Of a stretch of DNA of 64,000 bases, positions 17,529-26,243 are shown piece by piece. Origin of the DNA: [Empedobacter] haloabium (lineage in GTDB: Bacteria; Pseudomonadota; Gammaproteobacteria; Burkholderiales; Burkholderiaceae_D); NCBI GenBank assembly GCA_008011715.2, contig CP136508.1, positions 1,054,001 to 1,118,000 of the forward strand. The letters are read 5' to 3'. Position 1 is the stretch's first letter. Each line of letters opens with the position of its first letter. Below the pieces are notes generated by a model. The model did not search any database. It worked only from the letters and a program-made list of their open reading frames with translations, and was not told the origin of the DNA. The position numbers were made by a program, and so were the translations under genes.

Positions 17529-17843
17529 TCAGCTGCTCTTGGCGACCATGAAGTCGACCACGGCCTTGACTTCGTCGTCCTTCAGCGCCGGGTTGCCGCC
17601 GCGCGGCGGCATCATCTTGAAGCCGTTGATGGCGTTGGTGTAGACCGTTGCCTTGCCCTTGGCCAGGCGCGGCTTCCACGCGGCCTTGTCGCCCACCTTC
17701 GGCGCGCCCAGCACGCCGGCACCGTGGCAGGACATACAGGTGGCCTTGTAGGCCGCTTCGGCCTTGGCATTGTCGGCCGCGCCGGCCAGGGAAGTGCCGG
17801 CGCCCAGCACCAGCGCCGCCAGCAGTTTGTACTTGTTCATCAT
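17529..17843 (-). CDS. Small periplasmic cytochrome c (c5-like) in the nos operon
   Basis: 104 residues. A signal peptide ends near AGAA at residue 23. The heme motif CMSCH has Cys36, Cys39 and His40. The distal methionine is in NGFKMMPPRGGN, a pattern typical of the cytochrome c5 family. ATGATG at the start gives two candidate initiators; AGAGAGAG upstream acts as a ribosome-binding site. It lies 64 bp after nosL and 11 bp before nosX. It probably passes electrons to NosZ; that role is inference from position and fold. Confidence 0.85.
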   Translation of the reverse strand: MMNKYKLLAALVLGAGTSLAGAADNAKAEAAYKATCMSCHGAGVLGAPKVGDKAAWKPRLAKGKATVYTNAINGFKMMPPRGGNPALKDDEVKAVVDFMVAKSS

Positions 17844-17907
17844 CGCTCTCTCTTCATCATTGGGTCGGCAACAGCCGACAGGGTTGGGGGCGGACTGGCC
17901 GCCCGGA

Positions 17908-18405
17908 TCAGTGGCCATGCGCCGGCGCACCCAGCGTGGCCGGCGACAGGTCGGCAAAGGCCAGCACCCGGCCGCCTTCGCGGCCGGCAAAGGCCTCGGC
18001 GTCGGCGCGCTGCGCGAACGGCACCACGGTCGGGCCCATCGAGCCGACCGCGCGGCTGCCGACCACGTAGACCGCCGCGCGCGCGGCGATCCAGTGCCCT
18101 TGCGGGCGCCGCCAGTCGGCCTTGCCCATGTCCTGCACGAAGGGCACCGCGGCACCGCGGGTCTGTTCGGGCGCCAGCATGGTGCGCAGCAGCTCGACCA
18201 CGTCGCAGAAATAGTCGGTCTTGCCGTCGCCGTAGCGGATCTGCGCTTTGGCGCCGGGATAGTCGCGCAGCACCATGCCGTCCAGGGCACAGGCGCTATC
18301 GGCGGCCGGCTCCAGCGCCTGCAGCGAGGCAGCCTGGCCGCAGCCGGCCAGCAGCGCCGCCAGCAGCAGGCGGCGCCAGCGCGGCGTGGATGTGATCTTG
18401 TTCAT
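17908..18405 (-). CDS. nosL: Copper lipoprotein NosL
   Basis: 165 residues, overlapping the nosY stop by ATGA. A lipobox (LLAGC, Cys22) directs outer or inner membrane anchoring facing the periplasm. The copper(I) site appears as CALDGM (Cys39, Asp42, Met44), the NosL pattern C-x-x-D/C-x-M. The C-terminal domain with YVVGSRAVGSMGP and FAQRADAEAFAGREGG is characteristic of the family. NosL delivers copper to apo-NosZ, working with the NosDFY ABC complex encoded immediately upstream. Confidence 0.9.
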   Translation of the reverse strand: MNKITSTPRWRRLLLAALLAGCGQAASLQALEPAADSACALDGMVLRDYPGAKAQIRYGDGKTDYFCDVVELLRTMLAPEQTRGAAVPFVQDMGKADWRRPQGHWIAARAAVYVVGSRAVGSMGPTVVPFAQRADAEAFAGREGGRVLAFADLSPATLGAPAHGH

Positions 18406-19226
18406 CGAAATCTCCAGTAAGCGAAAGTAAAGGGCAGGGCGATCCAGGCGGCCATGACGGCGCACAGCGCGGCCGGCCGGGTCCAGCCGGGCGGCATCAC
18501 GGTGGCGAGGCCGTACATGCCCTGGGCCTGATCGGAGCCGAACACGTTCAGCAGCCGGAACACGTCGGCCGGGTTCAGCATCAGCAGCGCGGCGAAGACG
18601 CCGCTGTCCAGGCCACCGTTGCTGGCCACCAGGGCGCCCATCAGCAACAGGTCGAACACCAGCACGAAGAAGAACCACAGCGCCAGCGCGGCGCCGCTGG
18701 CGCGTACCCGGTCGCCGGCCAGCACGGATACGCACAGTGCGATGCTGAGGAAGGCCCACCCCATCAGGATGGCGCTGCCGACGAAGTACGCGTAACGCCA
18801 GCCGTCGGCCACCGTCAGCTGGGCGGAGAGCGGCAGCACGCCGACGCCGAAGCCCAGCGCCGTGGCGCTCGCCAGCGCGGCGGCCAGGCCGAGGTATTTG
18901 CCGCACAGGATCTCGAAGCGGCTGATCGGCATCGACAGCAGCAGCTCCAGCGCTCCCCGTTCGCGTTCGCCGACGATGGTGTCGTAGCCCAAAATCAGCG
19001 CGATCAGGGGCACGAGGTAGATCACCAGGCTGGCCAGACTGGCGATGGTCGGCTCGATGCCGTGGAACCCGACCTGGCCCTGCTGGGCGGCGCCGAAGTA
19101 GCCGATCGCCAGCGCGAACACGGCGAAGATGGCGGCCACCGCCAGCAGCCAGCGGTTGCGCAGCCGGTCGCGCCATTCCTTGGCGGCCACGATGGCTGCC
19201 TGGCGCCATTCAAACGTGTTCGACAT
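18402..19226 (-). CDS. nosY: NosY, permease of the NosFY ABC transporter
   Basis: 274 residues from the ATG preceded by GGAG (about 19232-19235). The start lies 13 bp inside the nosF end. Six hydrophobic segments are visible (for example WLLAVAAIFAVFALAIGYFG, LASLVIYLVPLIALILGYD, AALALWFFFVLVFDLLLMG). The motif GERERGALELLLSMPISR is typical of ABC-2 permeases of the Nos type. With NosF and NosD it forms the membrane complex needed for copper-sulfide centre assembly in NosZ. Confidence 0.9.
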   Translation of the reverse strand: MSNTFEWRQAAIVAAKEWRDRLRNRWLLAVAAIFAVFALAIGYFGAAQQGQVGFHGIEPTIASLASLVIYLVPLIALILGYDTIVGERERGALELLLSMPISRFEILCGKYLGLAAALASATALGFGVGVLPLSAQLTVADGWRYAYFVGSAILMGWAFLSIALCVSVLAGDRVRASGAALALWFFFVLVFDLLLMGALVASNGGLDSGVFAALLMLNPADVFRLLNVFGSDQAQGMYGLATVMPPGWTRPAALCAVMAAWIALPFTFAYWRFR

Positions 19227-20172
19227 GGCGTGCTCCATAGCCTAGAAATACCTGCTCGAGGGTCGATTCGTGCACCGCCACGTCGGCTGCGTGCGGCACC
19301 AGGGCGGCGAGCACCGCCATCTTGGCCGCGGCCGGACAGCGCACGGTAACGCGACCGGAAGCTTCGTCCCATGTGAGGCCGTTGTCGGTACGCGCAGCGA
19401 GCAGCAACAATGCCGCCACCGTCGCGGCCCGGCGTTCCGGCGCAACGGTGGCGTCGATCCGCAGCGGCAGCGCGACGGCCGTGCGCAGCTGAGGCAGGGT
19501 GCCATGCGCCACCACCCGGCCAGCCTGCAGGATCGCCAGGTCGTCGACCCGTTCCTGGATCTCGGCCAGGATGTGCGAGGTGATGACGATGGTGGTGCCG
19601 CCGGCCTTTGCCGCGGCCAGGATCGCGTAGAAATCGGCGATGCCGCGCGGGTCGAGGCCATTGGTGGGCTCGTCCAGGAACAGCAGCGCCGGCTCACCCA
19701 GCAGCGCCTGCGCCAGCCCGAGGCGCTGGCGCATGCCCTTCGAGTAGGTGTGCACGGGCCGCGTGGCGGCCGCGGCATCCAGGCCCACGCGCTCCAGCAG
19801 CCCGGCGCATTCGGCGCGCGGCACGCCTTTCAGGTCGGCGAACAGCCGCAGCACCTCGTTGCCGCGCAGGTTGTCGTAGGTGACGAAGTTCTCGGGCAGG
19901 TAGCCGATGCGGCGGCGGGCCTGGCGGAATGCGGCGGCGGCGGTGGCCTGGCCCAACACACGTACGCTGCCGTGCGTGGGCACGATCAGGCCCAGCATCA
20001 GGCGGAACAGGGTGCTCTTGCCGGCGCCGTTATGGCCGATCAGGCCGAACATGGCGCCGCGCGGGATCGCCAGCGAGACGTCGTGCAGCGCCTCCAGCGT
20101 TTGAAAGCGGTGCGTCACGCCGTCGACGGCGATGGCGGCGTCGGCAGGAACATCAGTGGGGGAACAGGTCAT
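19210..20172 (-). CDS. nosF: NosF, ATPase of the NosFY ABC transporter
   Basis: 320 residues. Walker A GHNGAGKST (about 46-54), signature YSKGMRQRLGLAQALL, Walker B LLFLDEP and switch histidine in TSHILAE are all intact. A C-terminal regulatory domain of about 90 residues follows the ATPase core. It overlaps nosD by 20 bp and nosY by 17 bp, so translation of the set is coupled. It powers the NosDFY complex for CuZ maturation. Confidence 0.92.
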   Translation of the reverse strand: MTCSPTDVPADAAIAVDGVTHRFQTLEALHDVSLAIPRGAMFGLIGHNGAGKSTLFRLMLGLIVPTHGSVRVLGQATAAAAFRQARRRIGYLPENFVTYDNLRGNEVLRLFADLKGVPRAECAGLLERVGLDAAAATRPVHTYSKGMRQRLGLAQALLGEPALLFLDEPTNGLDPRGIADFYAILAAAKAGGTTIVITSHILAEIQERVDDLAILQAGRVVAHGTLPQLRTAVALPLRIDATVAPERRAATVAALLLLAARTDNGLTWDEASGRVTVRCPAAAKMAVLAALVPHAADVAVHESTLEQVFLGYGARHVEHV

Positions 20173-21433
20173 GCCATTTCTTCCAGTGGGTCGAGGCGGG
20201 CCGCATGCGCGGATGGCGGTCGACGACGCTCGGCGCGCGCAGCAGGGGGAACTGGCGCGCGACGAAGCGCAGGGTTTGCAGCGCCGGGCTGGCGCTGAGC
20301 AGTTTCATCAGCGGGTAACGCCAGCTGAGCCGGTCCACCAGGTCGTTCGCTTCGTACGGCACGTCGCCGCTGGCGTCGCCGTCCTGGTCCCAGCCGCTGT
20401 AGTTGCTCCAGTAGTTGCCGCGTTCGCGGCCCCACAGCACGTCGCGTGCCGCGACGAAGCGCACCTGTTCTTCGTTGCCGATGAAGTCGTTGTCGTCGAC
20501 CCGGTTGTTGGACGAGCCGGCCGACAGATGCACGCCGGTGCGGTTGTTGATGACGAGGTTGCGCCGCACCACGTTGTATTCGGCGTCGTAGATGAAGAAG
20601 CCGCGGTCGTTGCCGGCGACGACGTTGTCCTCGATGACGGAATCCTGGATCGTGCGCAGCATGATGCCGTGGTCGGCATGGCCCCAGGCCACGTTGCGCC
20701 GCACGACGATGTCGCGCACTTCCATCAGCGCCAGGCCGGCGCGGCTGCGATACACCTCGTTGTCTTCCCAGGTGCTGTGATTGGTGTTCATGTAGTGGGT
20801 GCCGTAGCGCACATCGTGGATGCGGTTGCCGCGGAACAGGGCGTCGCGCGAGACGTCCACGTAGATGCCGTCGCGGCTGTCGCTGACGCGGTTGCCGATG
20901 ACCTGGGCGCCGCGCGTGGCATATACCTGGATGCCGTTGCCGCGCGCGGCGGACAGCAGGTCGGCACGGCCACGGATCACGTTGCGCAGCAGGCGGGCGT
21001 CGTCGCTGCCTTCCAGCCAGATGCCGAACAGCGAGGCGAGGATGTCGCAATCGGCGATCGTCACGCGGTGGCTGCCCGGGGTCACGTAGATGGCGGCGTT
21101 CTGCGCGGTCAGGTCGATACCGCTGTCGCGCACCACCAGCCCGGCCACGGTGACGCCCGCGGCCGTGATGCGAATGGTGTCGCCGCTGCCGCCGGCGCTG
21201 ATCGTCGGCTTGCCCTGGCCCTGCAAGGTCAAGGGCTTGTCGATGCGCAGGTGCTCGCGGTAGGTGCCGCGCGCCACCAGTACCGTGTCGCCGGGCCGCG
21301 CTCGCTCGATGGCGGCGGCGATCGACTGGCCCGCCGCCACCGGCACGACGGCCGCGCTGGCGCTGCCGCATGCCAGCGCGAGGAGCGTGGCAATGCGCCG
21401 GGCGATGCGCTGGGCCGCAAGCCGCGTGTTCAC
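20153..21433 (-). CDS. nosD: NosD, periplasmic copper-binding beta-helix protein
   Basis: 426 residues, starting at GTG in a GTGA overlap with the nosR stop. A signal peptide (about 1-27, ending GSASA) is followed by repeated parallel beta-helix (PbH1/CASH) turns such as GNRVSDSRDGIYVDVSRDAL and VIEDNVVAGNDRGFFIYDAE, the NosD architecture. Histidines cluster in the inner face (GTHYMNTNHSTWEDNE). NosD sits on NosFY and handles sulfur or copper transfer for NosZ. Confidence 0.9.
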   Translation of the reverse strand: MNTRLAAQRIARRIATLLALACGSASAAVVPVAAGQSIAAAIERARPGDTVLVARGTYREHLRIDKPLTLQGQGKPTISAGGSGDTIRITAAGVTVAGLVVRDSGIDLTAQNAAIYVTPGSHRVTIADCDILASLFGIWLEGSDDARLLRNVIRGRADLLSAARGNGIQVYATRGAQVIGNRVSDSRDGIYVDVSRDALFRGNRIHDVRYGTHYMNTNHSTWEDNEVYRSRAGLALMEVRDIVVRRNVAWGHADHGIMLRTIQDSVIEDNVVAGNDRGFFIYDAEYNVVRRNLVINNRTGVHLSAGSSNNRVDDNDFIGNEEQVRFVAARDVLWGRERGNYWSNYSGWDQDGDASGDVPYEANDLVDRLSWRYPLMKLLSASPALQTLRFVARQFPLLRAPSVVDRHPRMRPASTHWKKWHDLFPH

Positions 21434-23601
21434 GGCGCTTCCTTGCGCTCGCGCAGCGAGGCGCGCAGGCTGTCCAGCGGCACGAAATAACCGTCGCTGC
21501 CGATCCGGGTCAGTGCCTGGCCGCGGGCCGCGCGCGCCTTGCGTTCCTTCACCAGCGGCGGGCAGGCGTGGTCGTCGTAGTACATCACCATGCAGTCCAG
21601 GCACAGCATGCATTCCATCTGGTCGATGCGGCCATGGGCGTCGATCGCATGCGAGCCGCAGCCGGCCGCGCAGGCATGGCAGCTGGTGCACTCGGCCTTG
21701 CGTTTCAGGCCGAACAGCCGGAAGCGGCCCGGCAGCGCCAGGCCCGCGCCCAGGGGGCACAGGTATTTGCAGTAGGGCCGTTCGCTGAACAGCGACAGGC
21801 CCAGGATGCCGCCGACGAACAGCCAGAACGGCCAGGTGCGGTTCCACACACCGACCAGGAACGTGCTCTTGAACGGCTCGATCTCGGCCAGGTGCTCGGC
21901 CCGTTCCATCGAGAACAGCGAGACGCCGATCAGCACGAAGAACACGCCATACTTCACCCAGCGCAGCTTGTCGTGCAGGGCTTTCGGCAGCAGCCGCTGC
22001 CAGCGCTTCAGGCCGACGGCAGCGCCCAGCTTGAGCATCAGCTGCTGCAGCGAGCCGAATGGGCACAGCCAGCCGCAGAACAGGCCGCGGCCCCACAGCA
22101 GCACGGTAATGATGATGAACCACCAGAACAGGAAGATGAACGGGTCGGACAGGAACAGCTCCCACTTCCACTGATGCAGCAGCGAGTGCAGCCACGTCAT
22201 CACCTGCGTCACACTGGGCTGGGCTTTCAGGTAGAAGCCGAAGAAGGCCACGCTGCACAGCCACAACAAAGTGCGTGGACGGCTGATCCACGGCTTGTGC
22301 TTGCGGTTCGACGTGCGCACCAGCCGGTCGCGCTGCGAGTACAACGCGGCGGTCGCGGCCAACAGCGCCACGAACAGCGCAATCTGCGGCCAGCGTTCCA
22401 GCCAGATGGCCTGCCAGGCCGGGCGTGCCTGCACCACCTGCGGATGGCCGCCCTCCAGGTAGCGCGCCGGTACCCAGTACTGGGCGTCGAAGTGGGCGAA
22501 GCTTTTCACGCCGTCGGCACCACGCTGGTTCGCCAGCAGTTGCAGGGTCCAGGGCCAGGCCGGATTGAAGTTGGCGGAGCGGACAATGAAGATGCCCGAC
22601 TCGCCATAGGCGGGCGTGTCGGGCGGCTGCAGGCGGTACAGGTTCAGGTAGTCGGTATCGCGGAACGTGAACGTCTGCGCATCCTGGCGCACCTGGATGC
22701 GGTCGTAGATGCCGCCGCGCACGAAGCCGGAGCCCTTGAACGAAGTCTGGCCGTTGCCGATGACGAACAACGCATGGTCGTTCGGGCCCAGGTCGGCCAT
22801 CAGGCGGCGGTAGCCATCGTCGCCCAGCAGGCTTTTACCGACCGCCGGCACGTTCAGGTAGCCGAAATACAGGTCGAGCCATGGGCCGTTGGCCGGGTCC
22901 GCGCCCACGTCGGCGGCCGCTACCAGCAGCCGCATGACGCTGCCTTCGTCGACCAGCTTGCGCCAGCCGAGCGTTTCGTCGATCGCGGTGAAGCGGGCCG
23001 GGGGGCGCGCGTCCTGCTGGAAGATGCCGACCTGCCGGCCGATCTCGTAGGCGCTGCGCGAGATCACCTGGTTTTCCGCGATGGCGGTGACGGTCGCGCC
23101 GCTGATCGCATCCAGCCCCGCGCTGCCGTCGCCGCCGTGGCCGATTTCCAGCCTGGCGTCGCCGCGCCGGCCCACGTATTGCCGGATGAAGTCGAGCAGC
23201 GCCGACTCGGGAATCCCGGCCAGCAGGATCGGCTCCGAGTGCTTCAGCACGCGCACGCCCGTGATGATGCCCCGGGTGTCCATGCCGATCAGCGTGACGA
23301 CCGGCTTGCCGGAGTAGGCGGGGATGTCGACCACGTCGGTGGACAGGAACACATAGCCCTGCAGCCGCTCGGCGCCGTCGGGCCCCTTGCCGAAGCCCTG
23401 CACGTATTGCGGGGAACCCATGCGCTGCGAGAAGCGCGTGGCCTGCGGCAGCACGTCGGCGCAGGCCGCGTGGGCGCACAGGTCGGGCCCGTGCAGCAGA
23501 CCGGCCGGCAGTTCGGCGTCGTAGACGGCGGCGCGGGCGGTTGCGAGGCACAGCAGCATGCAGGCCAGCAGTGAGCGGAGGATGAGGGAAATCGGCGTCA
23601 T
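21430..23601 (-). CDS. nosR: NosR, flavoprotein/iron-sulfur electron donor to NosZ
   Basis: 723 residues from the ATG before the signal segment MTPISLILRSLLACMLLCL. The periplasmic FMN-binding domain contains DAISGATVTA, with Thr170 the expected site for FMN attachment by ApbE/NosX. Several transmembrane helices follow (about 400-590). Cytoplasmic cysteine-rich loops include CGWLCPFG, YCKYLCPLG and a ferredoxin-like pair CTSCHACAAGC / CMLCLDCMVMY. NosR carries electrons from quinol to NosZ and is required for nosZ expression. The gene begins 44 bp after nosZ, with a weak ribosome-binding site. Confidence 0.92.
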   Translation of the reverse strand: MTPISLILRSLLACMLLCLATARAAVYDAELPAGLLHGPDLCAHAACADVLPQATRFSQRMGSPQYVQGFGKGPDGAERLQGYVFLSTDVVDIPAYSGKPVVTLIGMDTRGIITGVRVLKHSEPILLAGIPESALLDFIRQYVGRRGDARLEIGHGGDGSAGLDAISGATVTAIAENQVISRSAYEIGRQVGIFQQDARPPARFTAIDETLGWRKLVDEGSVMRLLVAAADVGADPANGPWLDLYFGYLNVPAVGKSLLGDDGYRRLMADLGPNDHALFVIGNGQTSFKGSGFVRGGIYDRIQVRQDAQTFTFRDTDYLNLYRLQPPDTPAYGESGIFIVRSANFNPAWPWTLQLLANQRGADGVKSFAHFDAQYWVPARYLEGGHPQVVQARPAWQAIWLERWPQIALFVALLAATAALYSQRDRLVRTSNRKHKPWISRPRTLLWLCSVAFFGFYLKAQPSVTQVMTWLHSLLHQWKWELFLSDPFIFLFWWFIIITVLLWGRGLFCGWLCPFGSLQQLMLKLGAAVGLKRWQRLLPKALHDKLRWVKYGVFFVLIGVSLFSMERAEHLAEIEPFKSTFLVGVWNRTWPFWLFVGGILGLSLFSERPYCKYLCPLGAGLALPGRFRLFGLKRKAECTSCHACAAGCGSHAIDAHGRIDQMECMLCLDCMVMYYDDHACPPLVKERKARAARGQALTRIGSDGYFVPLDSLRASLRERKEAP

Positions 23602-23645
23602 GGAAAAAATGCCCGCGCGCGCGGCGCGGGCCAAGGCTGATGGGG

Positions 23646-25574
23646 TCAGGCCTCCACCAGGAAGCGGCTGCGCATTTCGAGGTGCAGCGCGTGGCAGAAG
23701 TGCGTGCAGTACATCCAGAACGCGCCCGCATGGTCGGCCTTGAACGTCACCGACTTGGTCTCCTGCGGGTTGACGATGAAGTTGATGTTATAGGTCGGCA
23801 GCGCCAGGCCGTGCGTCAGGTCCTCCACCTTGTCGTGGTTGGTCAGCGTGATCGTCACCTCGTCGCCCTTCCTGACCTTGATGACGGGCATGCTGTAGGC
23901 GGGCGCCTGCGACATCAGGCGCACGTGCACCTTGTTGCCATGGCGTTCGATGCCGGCGTTCTCGGGCTTGACCGCGTTGGGGAAGTCGTCCATGTTGTAG
24001 ATCTGGCGCGTCTTGACCAGGTCGCGCTTGACGATGATGCCGTCGTGCGGCTCCGAGTAGGCCGTGTGGTCGGCGATCAGGCGCATCTTGTCGCCGCTGA
24101 TGTCGATCAGCTGCTCCGTCTCCACGTGCAGCGGCCCGACCGGCAGGAAGCGGTCCTTGGAGAACTTGTTGCCCGAGTTGAGATACTTGCCGTCCGCCTC
24201 CCTGGTCTCGCCCATCGAGGCGTAGTTGTGGCCGGGCTGGTAGTGCACGTCCATCTTCTCCAGGATCACCTTGGCGTTCTTGTCGCCCTTGAACTGGGCG
24301 ATGGCGGCGTCCACGTTCCACTTGACGCACTGGCTGTCCAGGAACAGCGAGGTATAGGCGTTGCCGCGGCCGTCGAAGGCCGTGTGCAGCGGACCCAGGC
24401 CGATTTCCGGCTCCGCCACGACGGCGTCGCGCGCGTCCTTCAGGCCGCCGTCGAACCATTGCAGCACCTTGGCCAGCTCGATCACGGTGGCGGTGGGCGA
24501 GAGTTTGCCGGAGCAGACGAAGTACTTGCCGTCCGGGCTGGCGTTGACGCCGTGCGGGTTCTTGCTGACCGGGACGTAGCAGGTGACCGCCGTCTTCGGG
24601 TCCGGATTGGCTGCCTTGCGGCCGTCGATCACCGGCACCTTGGAGGCGCCGATGGTGGTGAACTTGCCTTCCTTGACGAGGCGCTCGATGCGCTCGACGT
24701 GGAAGAACACGCAGGCGTCGCGCTCGGCCGACATCATGCCGTTCAGGTCCGCCGCGTTCTCCACGTTGTACTGGTTCGAGGCGGCCAGCTTGCCATCGTA
24801 GCTGGTCGCCACCAGGTCCATATTGCCGTCCACGCGGCACTGCCACAGCACTTCCATCGTCTCGGCGCTGACGCACGAGAACAGCGCGCCCCATCTGCTC
24901 GGGTCGTCCAGGTCATGGCCGTCGTTCGGCAGCGGGATGTGGAACTCGGCGCCGCAGAACACCCGCGTGGTGTAGTTGATCTTCGGGTCGACCGGGTCGC
25001 GCTTGTCGGTGAAGATGCCGTGGAAGCCCATCACATTGGGCAGCTGGGTGATCTTGTCGCACTCCATCGTGTCCATGCGGATGCGTGCCAGGCGCGAATG
25101 GATTTTGTCGTTGACGAACAGCCAGCGGCCATCGTAGGTGCCGTCCTTGTAGCTGCCGTGCACGTGGTGGGTATCGCCCGTGTTGTACAGCAGGCTGCCG
25201 TCCGGCTTGGTGCCGATGATGGCCTTCGATTCGTTGGTGATGCCCCAGCCCACCATGCAGTCGACATTGAAAACGGGGATGCGCTTCAGCGTGCGGCCGG
25301 AGGGGATGCCGAGGATGCGCGCCTCGCCGGCATGGCCGGCGCTGATGAAGGCGTAGTATTCGTCCAGCTGGCCCGGCGCGATTTCCGAACCGCCGCCAGC
25401 CTGGTGGGGCTTGGCGGCGGCGGCCTTCTCGCTCGCGCCCTGTTCCTTGCAGGCGGCCAGTCCGAGCGTGACGCCCGCCAGGCCCAGTGCCGCGCCCTTG
25501 CCGAGGAAACCGCGCCGGCCGTGTTCGACCGCCGTAGCGCTTCCGTTCTTGTTGTTGTCATTGCTGCTGTCCAT
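23646..25574 (-). CDS. nosZ: Nitrous-oxide reductase NosZ, clade I (Tat-exported)
   Basis: 642 residues. A Tat signal with HGRRGFLGKG (Arg20-Arg21) marks clade I. The beta-propeller N-domain carries CuZ histidines in THHVHGSYKDG, MGFHGIF, EFHIPLP, GPLHTAFDG, HVETEQ and EPHDGI. The C-terminal cupredoxin domain has the CuA set Cys623, Cys627, His631 and Met634 in CTHFCHALHLEM. It reduces N2O to N2 in the periplasm, the last step of denitrification. As first gene of an eight-gene operon it follows an FNR/Dnr-type box at 25662. No nir or nor genes appear in the window, so the strain might be a stand-alone N2O reducer; this cannot be judged here. Confidence 0.95.
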   Translation of the reverse strand: MDSSNDNNKNGSATAVEHGRRGFLGKGAALGLAGVTLGLAACKEQGASEKAAAAKPHQAGGGSEIAPGQLDEYYAFISAGHAGEARILGIPSGRTLKRIPVFNVDCMVGWGITNESKAIIGTKPDGSLLYNTGDTHHVHGSYKDGTYDGRWLFVNDKIHSRLARIRMDTMECDKITQLPNVMGFHGIFTDKRDPVDPKINYTTRVFCGAEFHIPLPNDGHDLDDPSRWGALFSCVSAETMEVLWQCRVDGNMDLVATSYDGKLAASNQYNVENAADLNGMMSAERDACVFFHVERIERLVKEGKFTTIGASKVPVIDGRKAANPDPKTAVTCYVPVSKNPHGVNASPDGKYFVCSGKLSPTATVIELAKVLQWFDGGLKDARDAVVAEPEIGLGPLHTAFDGRGNAYTSLFLDSQCVKWNVDAAIAQFKGDKNAKVILEKMDVHYQPGHNYASMGETREADGKYLNSGNKFSKDRFLPVGPLHVETEQLIDISGDKMRLIADHTAYSEPHDGIIVKRDLVKTRQIYNMDDFPNAVKPENAGIERHGNKVHVRLMSQAPAYSMPVIKVRKGDEVTITLTNHDKVEDLTHGLALPTYNINFIVNPQETKSVTFKADHAGAFWMYCTHFCHALHLEMRSRFLVEA

Positions 25575-25661
25575 CAGAGACTCTCCCGCTGGTTGTTGGC
25601 TTCATGTCGGGCCACACGGCATATCGACCCGCGCATTGTGTTGGCGGACAGCAAAAAATCA

Positions 25662-25677
25662 CATGATCTGCATCATG
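25662..25677 (-). promoter_or_regulatory. FNR/Dnr-type palindrome upstream of nosZ
   Basis: CATGATCTGCATCATG is a perfect inverted repeat with the FNR/CRP-family layout (half-site, 4-base spacer, half-site); ATGAT-N4-ATCAT differs from TTGAT-N4-ATCAA only at the outer base. Its centre is 95 bp before the nosZ ATG. Oxygen- or NO-responsive FNR/Dnr/NnrR proteins commonly activate nos operons through such sites. Confidence 0.65.
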
Positions 25678-25707
25678 AAAAAGCTGTTTCATGAGTGAAT
25701 CAAAAAT

Positions 25708-25729
25708 AATACATAAGCGCTTATGTATT
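25708..25729. promoter_or_regulatory. 22-bp perfect palindrome, probable MarR operator
   Basis: AATACATAAGCGCTTATGTA plus TT is a perfect 22-bp palindrome centred at 25718/25719, only 17 bp before the marR ATG. MarR dimers bind palindromes of this size. It covers the expected -35 and spacer of the marR promoter, so binding would block RNA polymerase: autorepression is likely. It also lies in the nosZ upstream region. Confidence 0.75.
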
Positions 25730-25733
25730 GCGG

Positions 25734-25739
25734 TATGAT
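25734..25739 (+). promoter_or_regulatory. -10 element of marR promoter, possibly leaderless
   Basis: TATGAT matches TATAAT at 5 of 6 positions. Seven bases downstream is the A of the marR ATG (25746), and no ribosome-binding site exists between. The transcript may therefore begin at the start codon. The -35 region is covered by the palindrome and has no good consensus. Confidence 0.45.
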
Positions 25740-25745
25740 CAGATC

Positions 25746-26243
25746 ATGAAACAAGGACTCGGAACCCAGTTGCGCCACCTGATCGAACTGCTGGACGGTG
25801 CGGTCGCCGCATCGTACGAAGCGGCCGGCATCGATTACCGGCCCCGCTACACGCCCGCGATGCGCGCGCTGGCGCAGGGCGGCGCCCGGACCGTGGGCCA
25901 GATCGCCGAGGCGGCCGGCATCACGCAGCCGGCCGCCACGCAGACGGTGGCGCTGATGCTGAAGGAAGAGCTGGTAACGACGACGCCATCGCCGACCGAT
26001 GCGCGCCAGAAGCTCGTGCAACTGGCGCCGCGCGGCCAGGCGCTGCTGCCGCGGCTGCAGCGCTGCTGGACCGCCACCGGCGCGGCGGCGGCCAGCCTGG
26101 ATGCCGACCTGGCCTATCCGCTGTCCGAGCTGCTGGCGCAGGCCATCGAGGTGCTGGACCGGCAGCCGTTCGGCGAACGGATCCGCGTGGCGCGCGAACG
26201 CCTTGACAAGAACAGTGACAACAACAACGAGGAGCCAACATGA
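25746..26243 (+). CDS. MarR-family transcriptional regulator
   Basis: 165 residues. Winged-helix DNA-binding region: TVGQIAEAAGITQPAATQTVALMLKEELV (helix-turn-helix, about 51-80) and the wing TPSPTDARQKLVQLAPRG. Flanking helices form the dimer interface. MarR proteins usually repress their own gene and a neighbour in response to small phenolics or oxidants. The stop overlaps the CPBP gene by ATGA, so regulator and protease are one unit. The palindrome at 25708 is the likely operator. It is divergent from nosZ, and cross-regulation of nos is possible but untested. Confidence 0.88.
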   Translation: MKQGLGTQLRHLIELLDGAVAASYEAAGIDYRPRYTPAMRALAQGGARTVGQIAEAAGITQPAATQTVALMLKEELVTTTPSPTDARQKLVQLAPRGQALLPRLQRCWTATGAAAASLDADLAYPLSELLAQAIEVLDRQPFGERIRVARERLDKNSDNNNEEPT

